This document shows, piece after piece, positions 7,947-14,092 of a stretch of DNA of 18,690 nt. Every line of letters begins with the position of its first letter. Position 1 is the first letter of the stretch. The notes beneath the pieces are model-generated. The model searched no databases, was not told the origin of the DNA, and saw only the letters and a list, made by a program, of their open reading frames with translations. The position numbers were made by a program, and so were the translations under genes. This DNA is from JBGSON01 sp041739085 (GTDB taxonomy: Bacteria > Patescibacteriota > Gracilibacteria > CAIRYL01): the NCBI GenBank assembly GCA_041739085.1, contig JBGSON010000031.1, forward strand, positions 1 to 18,690, given 5' to 3'.

Positions 7947-8890
7947 TATTTCGGCATATAGATGAGTTTCCCGGATATCCGGAGATCGAGGTAGAGCATA
8001 CTCTCTTCAAAGAGATCTGTCTCATTCAAAGCGAGTTCTATCTTCCGGATCTGTTCGTCGAAAGGAGTGAAAAAGTCCACCCAGAATTCGGGTCCGTCCT
8101 TTGAATAATAATGGATCTCCTGGGCATCGCGGAAGAGTTCCGCGGCAAGGATCGTATACGGGGTGATTGTCTCGAGGTATTCCTTCCCCCTGAGGATTTC
8201 CTCGATCCTCTCCTTCGGATAGACCTCAAATCCGAAATAGAGCTCCTCACTAAAATCGTCGTCCCGCTCGATGATATGGAACGCTTTCTCTTCGTCTGCC
8301 GGTTCCGTCATGCTCACCTTTCCGAGGGCATTGAGGTACACGATGATGTTCGTGAGGGGAGGAGGATCTGTGCTTGAAGGTCCCTCAGGTATCGTCGATG
8401 GGAAACGGAATTCCCATTTCACGATGATGGGATGGGTCTCGACAATGACTTCCAGCTTCCGGGGATAGCTTTTTATCACTTCGATCGATTTGATCTCGGG
8501 ATATTTTTTAAAGATCTTCTCTCCGATTTCCTTTTTCGAAATGAAAAAAATATTTTCCCCCCGGTACGGAAGGAGAAGAGAACTCACACCCTCGACATTC
8601 ACCCGGAAATCCCTTCTCGTGAGAGCGATTTCATCGACGGAGAAGAGATTCGAAAAAAAGAATATGACCCCGAGGATGATAAATACCGCTATTCCGAGAA
8701 GGATCCCCCAGAGATAACTCCGGTATTTCATCCAATAGTACGGGAAGGATCTGTTCTCAGGGTGCTGGAAATCCGGTTTGAGGAATCTTCTCTTCTTCTC
8801 GCGGAGGAGGAGGGAGTATGTGTTCACTGCCCTCTTTTTCATGAGAACGGGAAGGCGCTTTTTCCGGAAGAGAGACGGGATGAGGTTCAT
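7946..8890 (-). CDS. ftsQ: FtsQ-like division protein with POTRA domain
   Basis: A 314-residue bitopic membrane protein. A long basic cytoplasmic tail (1-57) is followed by one membrane helix (about 58-80, WGILLGIAVFIILGVIFFF), a POTRA-like domain (about 83-152: FSVDEIAL, GENIFFISKKEIGEKIFKKYPEIKSIEVIKSYPRKLEVIVETHP) and a beta-type extracytoplasmic region. This layout and the FPEIKSI/YPRKL-type motif are those of FtsQ/DivIB, which bridges early and late divisome proteins. The long cytoplasmic tail and low similarity are normal for the family. Downstream it overlaps the carboxypeptidase gene by one base, so both are probably made from one message. Upstream, 10 bases separate it from the fumarase alpha gene. 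No Shine-Dalgarno is seen. The gene symbol rests on architecture only. Confidence 0.82.
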   Translation of the reverse strand: MNLIPSLFRKKRLPVLMKKRAVNTYSLLLREKKRRFLKPDFQHPENRSFPYYWMKYRSYLWGILLGIAVFIILGVIFFFSNLFSVDEIALTRRDFRVNVEGVSSLLLPYRGENIFFISKKEIGEKIFKKYPEIKSIEVIKSYPRKLEVIVETHPIIVKWEFRFPSTIPEGPSSTDPPPLTNIIVYLNALGKVSMTEPADEEKAFHIIERDDDFSEELYFGFEVYPKERIEEILRGKEYLETITPYTILAAELFRDAQEIHYYSKDGPEFWVDFFTPFDEQIRKIELALNETDLFEESMLYLDLRISGKLIYMPK

Positions 8891-8900
8891 TCCGAGGGAG

Positions 8901-9743
8901 CTAGAGTACTATCGTCTTCGAACGGGCGGAATGGCACTGGATGTTCACCGCGACGGGGAGAGACGCAATATGGCAGGGCGCTGCTAAAATGTGTACTGCC
9001 ATGACCGTTTTTTTTCCACCGTATCCCATCGTTCCGATTCCTGTTCCATCGACTGCCTCGAAAAGTTCTTTTTCCATAGCCGCGTAATATGGATCCGGAT
9101 GGACTGCCCCGATCTCGCGGAGAATCGCGGATTTTGATAACGCCGCCACGGTGTCAAACGTCCCACCGATTCCGATTCCGATGATCCAGGGGGGGCATGC
9201 GGCTCCTCCCGCTCTTTTCACGGTATCGAGGACAAAATGCCTGACTCCTTCCTTCCCGTCAGCCGGCCGGAGCATCGTGAGGCGGCTCTTGTTCTCAGCA
9301 CCTCCTCCTTTCGGAAGGAAAGAGATCTTGAGTTCGTCGCCTCTCACCATATGGATGTGGAGAAACGAAGGAGTGTTCGTCCCGGTGTTTTTCCGGGAGA
9401 AGAGCGGATCTTCAACGATGGATTTTCGGAGTGAGTTTTTGGAATATGCTTCTTTCACCGCACGATCGAGGATCTCCCCGATCGGCTCTTCAAGGTGGAC
9501 ATCATTCCCCATTTCGATAAAAAAGACCGCTGACCCCGTATCCTGGCAGAGCGGAAGCTGCTCCTTTTCAGCGAGGATGCTGTTCTCCTGAATCTGCCCG
9601 AGTGCGGTCTTTGCCGCAGGCGATTTCTCGTCCCTTTCGAGTTCGGCGATTTTTCCGCGTACTTTCTCCGGAAGCGAAAAATTCGCACTGGCGATCATCT
9701 CCTCCACTTTCTCGATGATGACAGAGGATGGAATGGTCCGCAT
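8901..9743 (-). CDS. Fumarate hydratase class I, alpha subunit (two-subunit type)
   Basis: A 280-residue protein of the Fe-S hydro-lyase (class I fumarase / L-tartrate dehydratase) alpha family, which reversibly hydrates fumarate to malate using a [4Fe-4S] cluster. Three probable cluster ligands are in place: C66 (LCQDTG), C183 (CPPWIIG) and C270 (VNIQCHSAR). Other signatures are GIGIGGTFD (190-198), GTGIGTMGYGGKKT (233-246) and the ASLPVAVN segment (260-267). The length equals the alpha subunit of two-subunit enzymes; the beta part is not fused. The next gene downstream, 10 bases away, is ftsQ-like, so the beta subunit must be elsewhere or missing. Tartrate dehydratase alpha is an alternative. 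The start is MRTIP at 9743, preceded by a TTTTTTCCCCC tract, not a Shine-Dalgarno. Confidence 0.9.
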   Translation of the reverse strand: MRTIPSSVIIEKVEEMIASANFSLPEKVRGKIAELERDEKSPAAKTALGQIQENSILAEKEQLPLCQDTGSAVFFIEMGNDVHLEEPIGEILDRAVKEAYSKNSLRKSIVEDPLFSRKNTGTNTPSFLHIHMVRGDELKISFLPKGGGAENKSRLTMLRPADGKEGVRHFVLDTVKRAGGAACPPWIIGIGIGGTFDTVAALSKSAILREIGAVHPDPYYAAMEKELFEAVDGTGIGTMGYGGKKTVMAVHILAAPCHIASLPVAVNIQCHSARSKTIVL

Positions 9744-9764
9744 GGGGGAAAAAATACTGAGGGT

Positions 9765-9793
9765 AGGATATCAATTCTCCGGAAAAGAATAAA
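9765..9793 (-). promoter_or_regulatory. Possible weak promoter of the fumarase-ftsQ-dacA run
   Basis: Minus strand: TTTATT (9793-9788) and TATCCT (9770-9765), 17 bases apart, with the ATG 21 bases past the -10 box. Each box matches consensus at only half its positions. The same TATCCT at the same distance from the start is seen at ruvA, which slightly raises its value. The rest of this 129-base gap shows no gene or terminator. Confidence 0.3.
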
Positions 9794-9872
9794 CATTTCG
9801 GGATCCGGCTTTTTCCAGAAATTCGTTTTTATCACCCTCGCTTCTCCATCCTCTCTCCTCAGAAGATTGATT

Positions 9873-10124
9873 TTAGGGGATGATGCGGATAAGCTTCTCC
9901 TTCGACTTCCTCCCGAAGACGATCTCCGCATCCACCCCTCCCACTTTCCGGAAAAACCGGAGAACTTCCGCATTCGCCTTCCCTTCATGCGCGGGTGCGT
10001 GGAGAGAGAGTTTCCATTTTCCGTCATCGGTCTTCTCCGTGACCGAAGTCGTTTCCTTGTTCGGAGAAACTCTTATAACGACTTTTCCTTTCTCCCGGAG
10101 TTCCTGAAAAATATCCTGTTCCAT
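9873..10124 (-). CDS. YggU / DUF167 family protein
   Basis: An 83-residue protein of the DUF167/YggU family, small soluble proteins of unknown biochemical role found in all domains. Family features: VVIRVSPNKETTSV near the N-terminus (17-30), LSLHAPAHEGKANAEVLRFF (about 45-64) with the usual AxxxxGKAN motif, and IVFGRKSKEKLIRI at the C-terminus, matching the G.xSxxK segment. The frame stays open upstream as far as 10328, but that part is the antisense of the tRNA-Leu gene, so I start at MEQDIF (10124). A possible -10 box (TACATT) lies six bases before this ATG, which would make the message nearly leaderless. It is followed by a 129-base gap before the fumarase gene. Confidence 0.85.
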   Translation of the reverse strand: MEQDIFQELREKGKVVIRVSPNKETTSVTEKTDDGKWKLSLHAPAHEGKANAEVLRFFRKVGGVDAEIVFGRKSKEKLIRIIP

Positions 10125-10183
10125 GGCATGAATGTACCGGAATTTTCCCTGAAAATAAAATCGTCCTTTTGAGCTTCCGCACC

Positions 10184-10212
10184 TTGTCTTCCCGAAAACG
10201 TTTCGGTATCGT
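10184..10212 (+). promoter_or_regulatory. Probable promoter of tRNA-Leu
   Basis: TTGTCT (10184-10189) and TATCGT (10207-10212) are 17 bases apart, each with four of six consensus bases, and end 19 bases before the tRNA. A 6-bp inverted repeat (CCGAAA-ACG-TTTCGG, 10192-10206) fills the spacer exactly up to the -10 box. Confidence 0.45.
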
Positions 10213-10231
10213 AGAAATCGGTCTTCGTCTC

Positions 10232-10316
10232 GCCGTGGTGGTGAAATTGGTAGACACGCCGGCCTTAGGAGCCGGTGGGGAAACCCTTGAGAGTTCGAGT
10301 CTCTCCCACGGCACCA
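10232..10316 (+). tRNA. tRNA-Leu (anticodon UAG), CCA encoded
   Basis: The acceptor stem GCCGTGG (10232-10238) pairs with CCACGGC (10306-10312), then discriminator A and encoded CCA (10314-10316). The anticodon arm is CCGGC-CTTAGGA-GCCGG (10259-10275), giving anticodon TAG at 10266-10268, which reads CUN leucine codons. A long variable arm (GGG-GAAA-CCC region) marks it as a class II tRNA of the leucine type. The T arm is GAGAG-TTCGAGT-CTCTC. There is no intron. It stands alone between yggU (opposite strand) and ruvA. Confidence 0.96.
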
Positions 10317-10323
10317 GAAGAAG

Positions 10324-10396
10324 TTCAAAGTTTAAAAGTTGTAAAGTTCATAAAGTTGTTCTTTCTCCATGAAGGACTTCATAAACTTTATGAACC
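10324..10396. repeat. Dyad built of convergent degenerate 8-9 bp units after tRNA-Leu
   Basis: Plus-strand units: TTCAAAGT (10324), TTAAAAGT (10332), TGTAAAGT (10340), TCATAAAGT (10348). Minus-strand units read inward from the other side: TCATAAAGT (10393-10385) and TTATGAAGT (10384-10376). All end in AAGT. The arms contain a perfect 12-bp inverted repeat, GTTCATAAAGTT (10346-10357) with AACTTTATGAAC (10384-10395), and a small ATGAAG-GA-CTTCAT hairpin lies between them. It begins eight bases after the tRNA's CCA, so it could end or protect the tRNA transcript. No T-run follows. Confidence 0.6.
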
Positions 10397-10412
10397 TTAT
10401 TCCTCCCGTCCC

Positions 10413-10441
10413 TCGCCACAGAAGAAAAACTCCGGTATCCT
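10413..10441 (+). promoter_or_regulatory. Possible weak promoter of ruvA
   Basis: TCGCCA (10413-10418) and TATCCT (10436-10441), 17 bases apart, with the ATG 21 bases past the -10 box. The -35 box matches four of six bases. The alternative is read-through from the tRNA promoter across the dyad repeat. Confidence 0.3.
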
Positions 10442-10462
10442 GTTTCTGTTTTTCTCATCCCC

Positions 10463-11017
10463 ATGATCGGATTTCTCTCGGGAAAAGTGTGGAGGAAGGA
10501 GGCAAAGTCGCTTCTCCTCGATGTCCATGGTGTCGGATATCGGATCTCTATGAGCCACGCGAATCTCTTGCATATGGAAGAAGGGAAGGAGGCTTTTCTC
10601 TTCATCCATCATCAGATCAGAGAAGATGATGAGAGCCTCTATGGATTCCCTGACGATCAGGAACTCCATTTCTTTGAAAAACTCATTTCCGTCTCCGGGA
10701 TCGGGCCGAAGATCGCGCTTGAGATCCTGGAAAATCCGGTTCCGAGCATCATGGATGCGATCGAAACGGGAGACACTGCGTTTCTCATGTCTCTCAAGGG
10801 GATCGGAAGAAAGACGGCTGAAAGGATCATCGTCGAACTCCGGGGAAGCCTTCCTGAATGGACCGGAGAAGCACAGGGAGGGATCCCTTCCGAAGTGATC
10901 CAGGCGCTTATGGATCTCGGATTCACGAGGAATGACATTGAAAAGTCGTTCCGGGAATGCCCCCGCCCGTATCCCGCCCCCGAGGAAATGGTCCGATGGT
11001 TTTTGCAAAATCGGTGA
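10463..11017 (+). CDS. ruvA: Holliday junction DNA helicase subunit RuvA
   Basis: A 184-residue RuvA, slightly shorter than the E. coli protein. It binds the four-way DNA junction as a tetramer and recruits the RuvB motor. Domain I (about 1-63) is the OB fold with MIGFLSGKV and the acidic pin E54-D55-D56 (REDDESLYGF). Domain II has two helix-hairpin-helix motifs, SVSGIGPKIALEIL (76-89) and LKGIGRKTAERIIVEL (111-126). After a short linker, domain III (about 142-184) has the ALMDLGFTRNDIE helix that contacts RuvB. No ruvB or ruvC is adjacent; the next genes are prepilins. No Shine-Dalgarno precedes the start (CTCATCCCC-ATG). The end of the gene carries the pilin operon promoter. Confidence 0.97.
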   Translation: MIGFLSGKVWRKEAKSLLLDVHGVGYRISMSHANLLHMEEGKEAFLFIHHQIREDDESLYGFPDDQELHFFEKLISVSGIGPKIALEILENPVPSIMDAIETGDTAFLMSLKGIGRKTAERIIVELRGSLPEWTGEAQGGIPSEVIQALMDLGFTRNDIEKSFRECPRPYPAPEEMVRWFLQNR

Positions 11018-11031
11018 ATTTCCGTTATAAT
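11003..11031 (+). promoter_or_regulatory. Sigma70-type promoter of the prepilin operon
   Basis: TTGCAA (11003-11008) and perfect TATAAT (11026-11031), 17 bases apart. The -35 box lies inside the last codons of ruvA and the -10 box just past its stop. The TTG start of the first prepilin is 36 bases after the -10 box. The only purine-rich stretch in the leader (GTGAGGAA) is about 20 bases from the start, too far for a usual ribosome site. Confidence 0.7.
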
Positions 11032-11067
11032 TGATGGAGTGAGGAATAAAAAAATTCATCTCTATCC

Positions 11068-11739
11068 TTGAAAACCAAATTCTTTCGAAAAAAATCCGGC
11101 TTCACCCTGATCGAACTCATGGTAGTCATATTCCTCCTCTCCATGCTTACGCTTTTGATTTCGTCCTATTATTCCCCGAATAAACTCAGGGCTCAGCGCG
11201 GGCAGAACTACAGCCAGAGTCTCATCGATCTCCTTCGCACCGCCCGGTCTGACGCCGTCTCCGGGAGAACGGTCGGAGAGCCTCCGGTCACACCGGAGGG
11301 AGGATATGGTTTTTACTTCTCCGCCGACGAAAAACGAGCCTTTGTGTATTCGAATAACGATCAAGATTCCGGCGCCGATCCCAATGGCGATCAATACGAT
11401 GATATCACCGACGAAGAGATTGAAAGTGGAGAAATCCTTCCGAACATTCTCCAGATGAAAGTCGAGAGAATCAATGTCAATGATGAAGGAGAAGTCTCCC
11501 GCACCACGATCTATGATACAGCGGGTGGAGCACCGCTCACAAAAGACTTCTGGATCGTGTTCGCGCCGAATTCCGCGGATGTCACGTTCGGATCAGAATG
11601 TTGCTCCTTGCCGACCGGTCCGGTCACAGAAGACACAAAAGAATTCGTTATTACCGTGATCCTGGCGGATGTGCGCTCATATACTATTTCCATCAACAAG
11701 GTATCGCGGTTTTTTGAAATCTCACTTGACGATCTCTGA
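11068..11739 (+). CDS. Prepilin-like protein (type IV pilin/pseudopilin) with an EF-hand-like loop
   Basis: A 223-residue protein with a class III signal sequence: a short basic leader MKTKFFRKKSG, cleavage expected after G11, then FTLIELMVVIFLLSMLTLLISSYY with the required Glu at mature position 5 (E16). The prepilin peptidase would cut and methylate it, and the hydrophobic helix would pack into a type IV pilus or pseudopilus. The globular part has an acidic loop at 104-115 (DPNGDQYDDITD) fitting the EF-hand ligand spacing 1-3-5-7-9-12, so calcium binding is possible. A C-C pair sits at 178-179. The start is TTG at 11068: an in-frame TAA at 11047 leaves no ATG or GTG upstream of the leader. 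It is the first gene of a three-gene operon and overlaps the next by one base (TGATG). Confidence 0.88.
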   Translation: MKTKFFRKKSGFTLIELMVVIFLLSMLTLLISSYYSPNKLRAQRGQNYSQSLIDLLRTARSDAVSGRTVGEPPVTPEGGYGFYFSADEKRAFVYSNNDQDSGADPNGDQYDDITDEEIESGEILPNILQMKVERINVNDEGEVSRTTIYDTAGGAPLTKDFWIVFAPNSADVTFGSECCSLPTGPVTEDTKEFVITVILADVRSYTISINKVSRFFEISLDDL

Positions 11740-12578
11740 TGAGAAAACTCTTCCCGACTCATTTCACCGGCAAAAAAGGAGGCATCCTCGTTGAAGTCCT
11801 TGTCTCTCTCGTCGTTTTCACTCTCGGCGTCACAGGATCTCTCTCCCTTCTCCTCGCCGCGGTAAAAGCAAACAGCATCAATAGGAACCGGACCATCGCC
11901 ATCAACCTCGCCCGCGAGGGCATCGAGGTCGTCCGGAATATCCGCGACACGAACTGGATGATCTACTCATCCCATCTCCGGGAATGCTGGAACTATTCGC
12001 CCGATGTTGATGAGAACGGTGCGATTACAAGTGTTGACACAAAATGTGTTCCAAATGCATCAGGTCAGAACAGCCATCCTCTCGGCATGGGATTCAATGG
12101 AGTAGGAGATCTGAAAAAAATGCGCTCGTTCATCGTCGACTTTGACGACAATACCTCCCGCTGGGTTATCCTTCCCGCAGGGCAGTACTTGAAAGTAAAA
12201 GGTTGTTTAGATGGAACTCAGGATTGTTTTATGATTTATTCTGATGATTTTCCGAATGGAGAAGCAAAGTCCATAGGCTCAATCGGCGGAAGGAACGTGA
12301 ACCTCGAACTCGACGCGAGCGGACGATACACCCATGCGGGGAGTGATCCGACGCCTTTTCTTCGGGTCGTCGATATCTGTTATTTTGATAATGTGTTGGA
12401 GGGGGAAGATTGTACGAACGCAGGCCTTTATCCGACAGATATCAAGGGGAGAGACAATCGGATCCTCGTTACCTCGAGGGTATACTGGAAAGACGGGGCC
12501 AACGACACCTCATATAAATCCGTGATCATCGAGACGATCATTACGGATTATCTCGACCGCTTGAACTGGAGCGATTAA
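11739..12578 (+). CDS. Prepilin-like protein, PilV-type minor pilin
   Basis: A 279-residue protein. The leader MRKLFPTHFTGKKG is cut probably after G14, giving mature GILVEVLVSLVVFTLGVTGS with Glu at position 5 (E19). The 'ILVEVLVSLVVFTLGV' helix and following 'AREGIEVVRNIRDTNW' resemble PilV/PulI-type minor pilins, often annotated as type IV pilus modification protein. The globular part has several cysteines (CWNYS, KCVP, GCLDGTQDCF, ICYFD, GEDCT) that could form disulfides outside the cell. It starts at the A shared with the previous gene's TGA, so it is translationally coupled. The next prepilin begins 8 bases after its stop. It probably helps prime or cap the pilus. Confidence 0.86.
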   Translation: MRKLFPTHFTGKKGGILVEVLVSLVVFTLGVTGSLSLLLAAVKANSINRNRTIAINLAREGIEVVRNIRDTNWMIYSSHLRECWNYSPDVDENGAITSVDTKCVPNASGQNSHPLGMGFNGVGDLKKMRSFIVDFDDNTSRWVILPAGQYLKVKGCLDGTQDCFMIYSDDFPNGEAKSIGSIGGRNVNLELDASGRYTHAGSDPTPFLRVVDICYFDNVLEGEDCTNAGLYPTDIKGRDNRILVTSRVYWKDGANDTSYKSVIIETIITDYLDRLNWSD

Positions 12579-12586
12579 CTCTCATC

Positions 12587-13708
12587 ATGTTTATTTTCCG
12601 AAACCCACATCACCGGCGGACGCAAGGTTTCACCCTCGTCGAACTCATGGTCGCTACGGGGATTTTCATGATGACGATGACGCTCATGACTGCGACGAGC
12701 ATCAATATGTACCGGTCGTACAAAAGACTCATGGTCCAGAACACACTCTTTGAGGAGTCGCGGATCCTCATGGACCGGATCGTCCGCGAGGCGAGGATGA
12801 ATACCATCGATTACGACGAATACTTCAATCATCTTGAAACTTCCCAAGGGGGGATGGAAGATCCGGCATTGCCTATGGAATACGGAAAATATTATCGCCA
12901 GTACTACCACCGTTTCTTTTCTGTTTCGCCATCAGTAGATGACGGAGACTGCGGATCATATGATCTGAACGACCCTCTCCGGTATTCCTATGCCGTCGAC
13001 AATATCTGCGCATCGAAGCATATGCATGAAGGATATTTTTCAACCGGTGCGAATGATGATTATACGGATGAGAACAAAGTTCTTTCCGCACTGGGTTCGG
13101 ATGTCTTGGACGGACCTCCTGATTTTGAAAAAGACGAGCTCTATCTCATGTCCCCTGATGGGAAAAAGAAAATCATTTTGAAGCTTATCGGAGATGGCAT
13201 TGATAATGACGAAAATAATGGGATTGACGATGGATCTCCGGAAGATCCGGTGAACCGCCTCGGGATGCTTGTCCTCGACCTTGCGGATGTCTGCGATAAT
13301 ACGGCTCTCGGATCCTGCGATCCCGGGACTCCGACACCGGATTCTCTCTATTACGATTCCTGGGTAAACAATATTGATTTTCGTAAACTCGATGAAGATC
13401 CGGGCACGGCCATCGAATGGGGTTTCATCCCGATCTCTCCTCCGAGTATGAGCATCACGGATCTCCGGTTTTTCGTGAGCCCGATCGATGATCCGAGGAA
13501 AGAATTCAACGCCTATTCGAGTGCTCTGGCGAATGAAATAAATGAAGCCCGCGTCCAAGCACAGCCGAATGTCACCATCATCCTCACCGTCGAACCCTCA
13601 AGGGAAAACCGCGGCATCTTTGGAGGGGTGACCCCTCCTTCCATCTCCCTTCAGACGACCGCTTCCTCGAGGGTCTATGAGAACGTCATCATCCCATTTG
13701 CGATCTGA
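12587..13708 (+). CDS. Prepilin-like protein, PilW-type minor pilin with acidic calcium-type motif
   Basis: A 373-residue protein, the largest of the three. The leader MFIFRNPHHRRTQG is cut after G14 before FTLVELMVATGIFMMTMTL, with Glu at mature position 5. Large size and third place in the operon fit PilW/GspJ-type minor pilins. At 202-216 is an acidic motif, DGIDNDENNGIDDGS, like the Asp/Asn-rich calcium-binding motifs of surface proteins. Cysteines at 122, 141, 236 and 244 may form disulfides. No pilus ATPase, platform or peptidase gene is in the window, so assembly machinery must be encoded elsewhere. Its 3' end converges with the ferredoxin gene, with only seven bases between. Confidence 0.86.
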   Translation: MFIFRNPHHRRTQGFTLVELMVATGIFMMTMTLMTATSINMYRSYKRLMVQNTLFEESRILMDRIVREARMNTIDYDEYFNHLETSQGGMEDPALPMEYGKYYRQYYHRFFSVSPSVDDGDCGSYDLNDPLRYSYAVDNICASKHMHEGYFSTGANDDYTDENKVLSALGSDVLDGPPDFEKDELYLMSPDGKKKIILKLIGDGIDNDENNGIDDGSPEDPVNRLGMLVLDLADVCDNTALGSCDPGTPTPDSLYYDSWVNNIDFRKLDEDPGTAIEWGFIPISPPSMSITDLRFFVSPIDDPRKEFNAYSSALANEINEARVQAQPNVTIILTVEPSRENRGIFGGVTPPSISLQTTASSRVYENVIIPFAI

Positions 13709-13715
13709 GTGATCA

Positions 13716-14066
13716 TCAACCGGTCCGGTTATTAAAGATTCCTTTCTCCGAACCGCCTCTGAGGAGGTGCTTTACGATTTTCGCGGCATCGATGGGCGTA
13801 AGATTCACAAACTGTGTTTTTTCTCCTGTTTCCACGTCGATGACCTGAAGATTCGGCGCTTTTTCGCAAAACCCCTGACACGGACTTTTCTCGATCGTGA
13901 GATTCCCCGAGGTCATGGTCTCCCCGTCCGGATCTGCTCCGATCTCCTGTGCGATCCTCTCCCAGAGATATTTTGCCCTCTGCTTCTCGCATCTTTTCTG
14001 GGATCTGCAGAGGATGATGCGCTTTTGCTTGCTCTTCAGAGCACCCTCCCCATGTGGTTTTTCCAT
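13716..14066 (-). CDS. (2Fe-2S) ferredoxin, thioredoxin-like fold
   Basis: A 116-residue protein of the thioredoxin-fold [2Fe-2S] ferredoxin family (as in NuoE-like and 'shethna'-type small ferredoxins). The four probable ligands are C20 and C26 (ILCRSQKRC), then C63 and C67 (SPCQGFCEKAPNL). The second motif, CxxxC followed by a 'P-N' turn, is typical. The segment between is helical (YLWERIAQEIGA), and VIDVETG with a C-terminal helix complete the fold. It probably passes electrons to or from an unknown partner in the cytoplasm. It is divergent from the P-type ATPase, with 26 bases between starts, and convergent with the prepilin operon. The start MEKPHGEG at 14066 is the first good ATG; no Shine-Dalgarno is seen. 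Confidence 0.8.
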   Translation of the reverse strand: MEKPHGEGALKSKQKRIILCRSQKRCEKQRAKYLWERIAQEIGADPDGETMTSGNLTIEKSPCQGFCEKAPNLQVIDVETGEKTQFVNLTPIDAAKIVKHLLRGGSEKGIFNNRTG

Positions 14067-14092
14067 GGCTTTTTTTCTGAAAAAATGAGAAA

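Noticed and set aside
10125..10328. N-terminal extension of the YggU reading frame up to 10328
   Set aside because: The extension is the antisense of the tRNA-Leu gene and its promoter; the DUF167 family begins near MEQDIF at 10124.
13718..13730. AACCGGTCCGGTT as a bidirectional terminator between the prepilin and ferredoxin genes
   Set aside because: The usable stem is only about four base pairs after allowing a loop, it overlaps the ferredoxin stop region, and no T-run follows on either strand.
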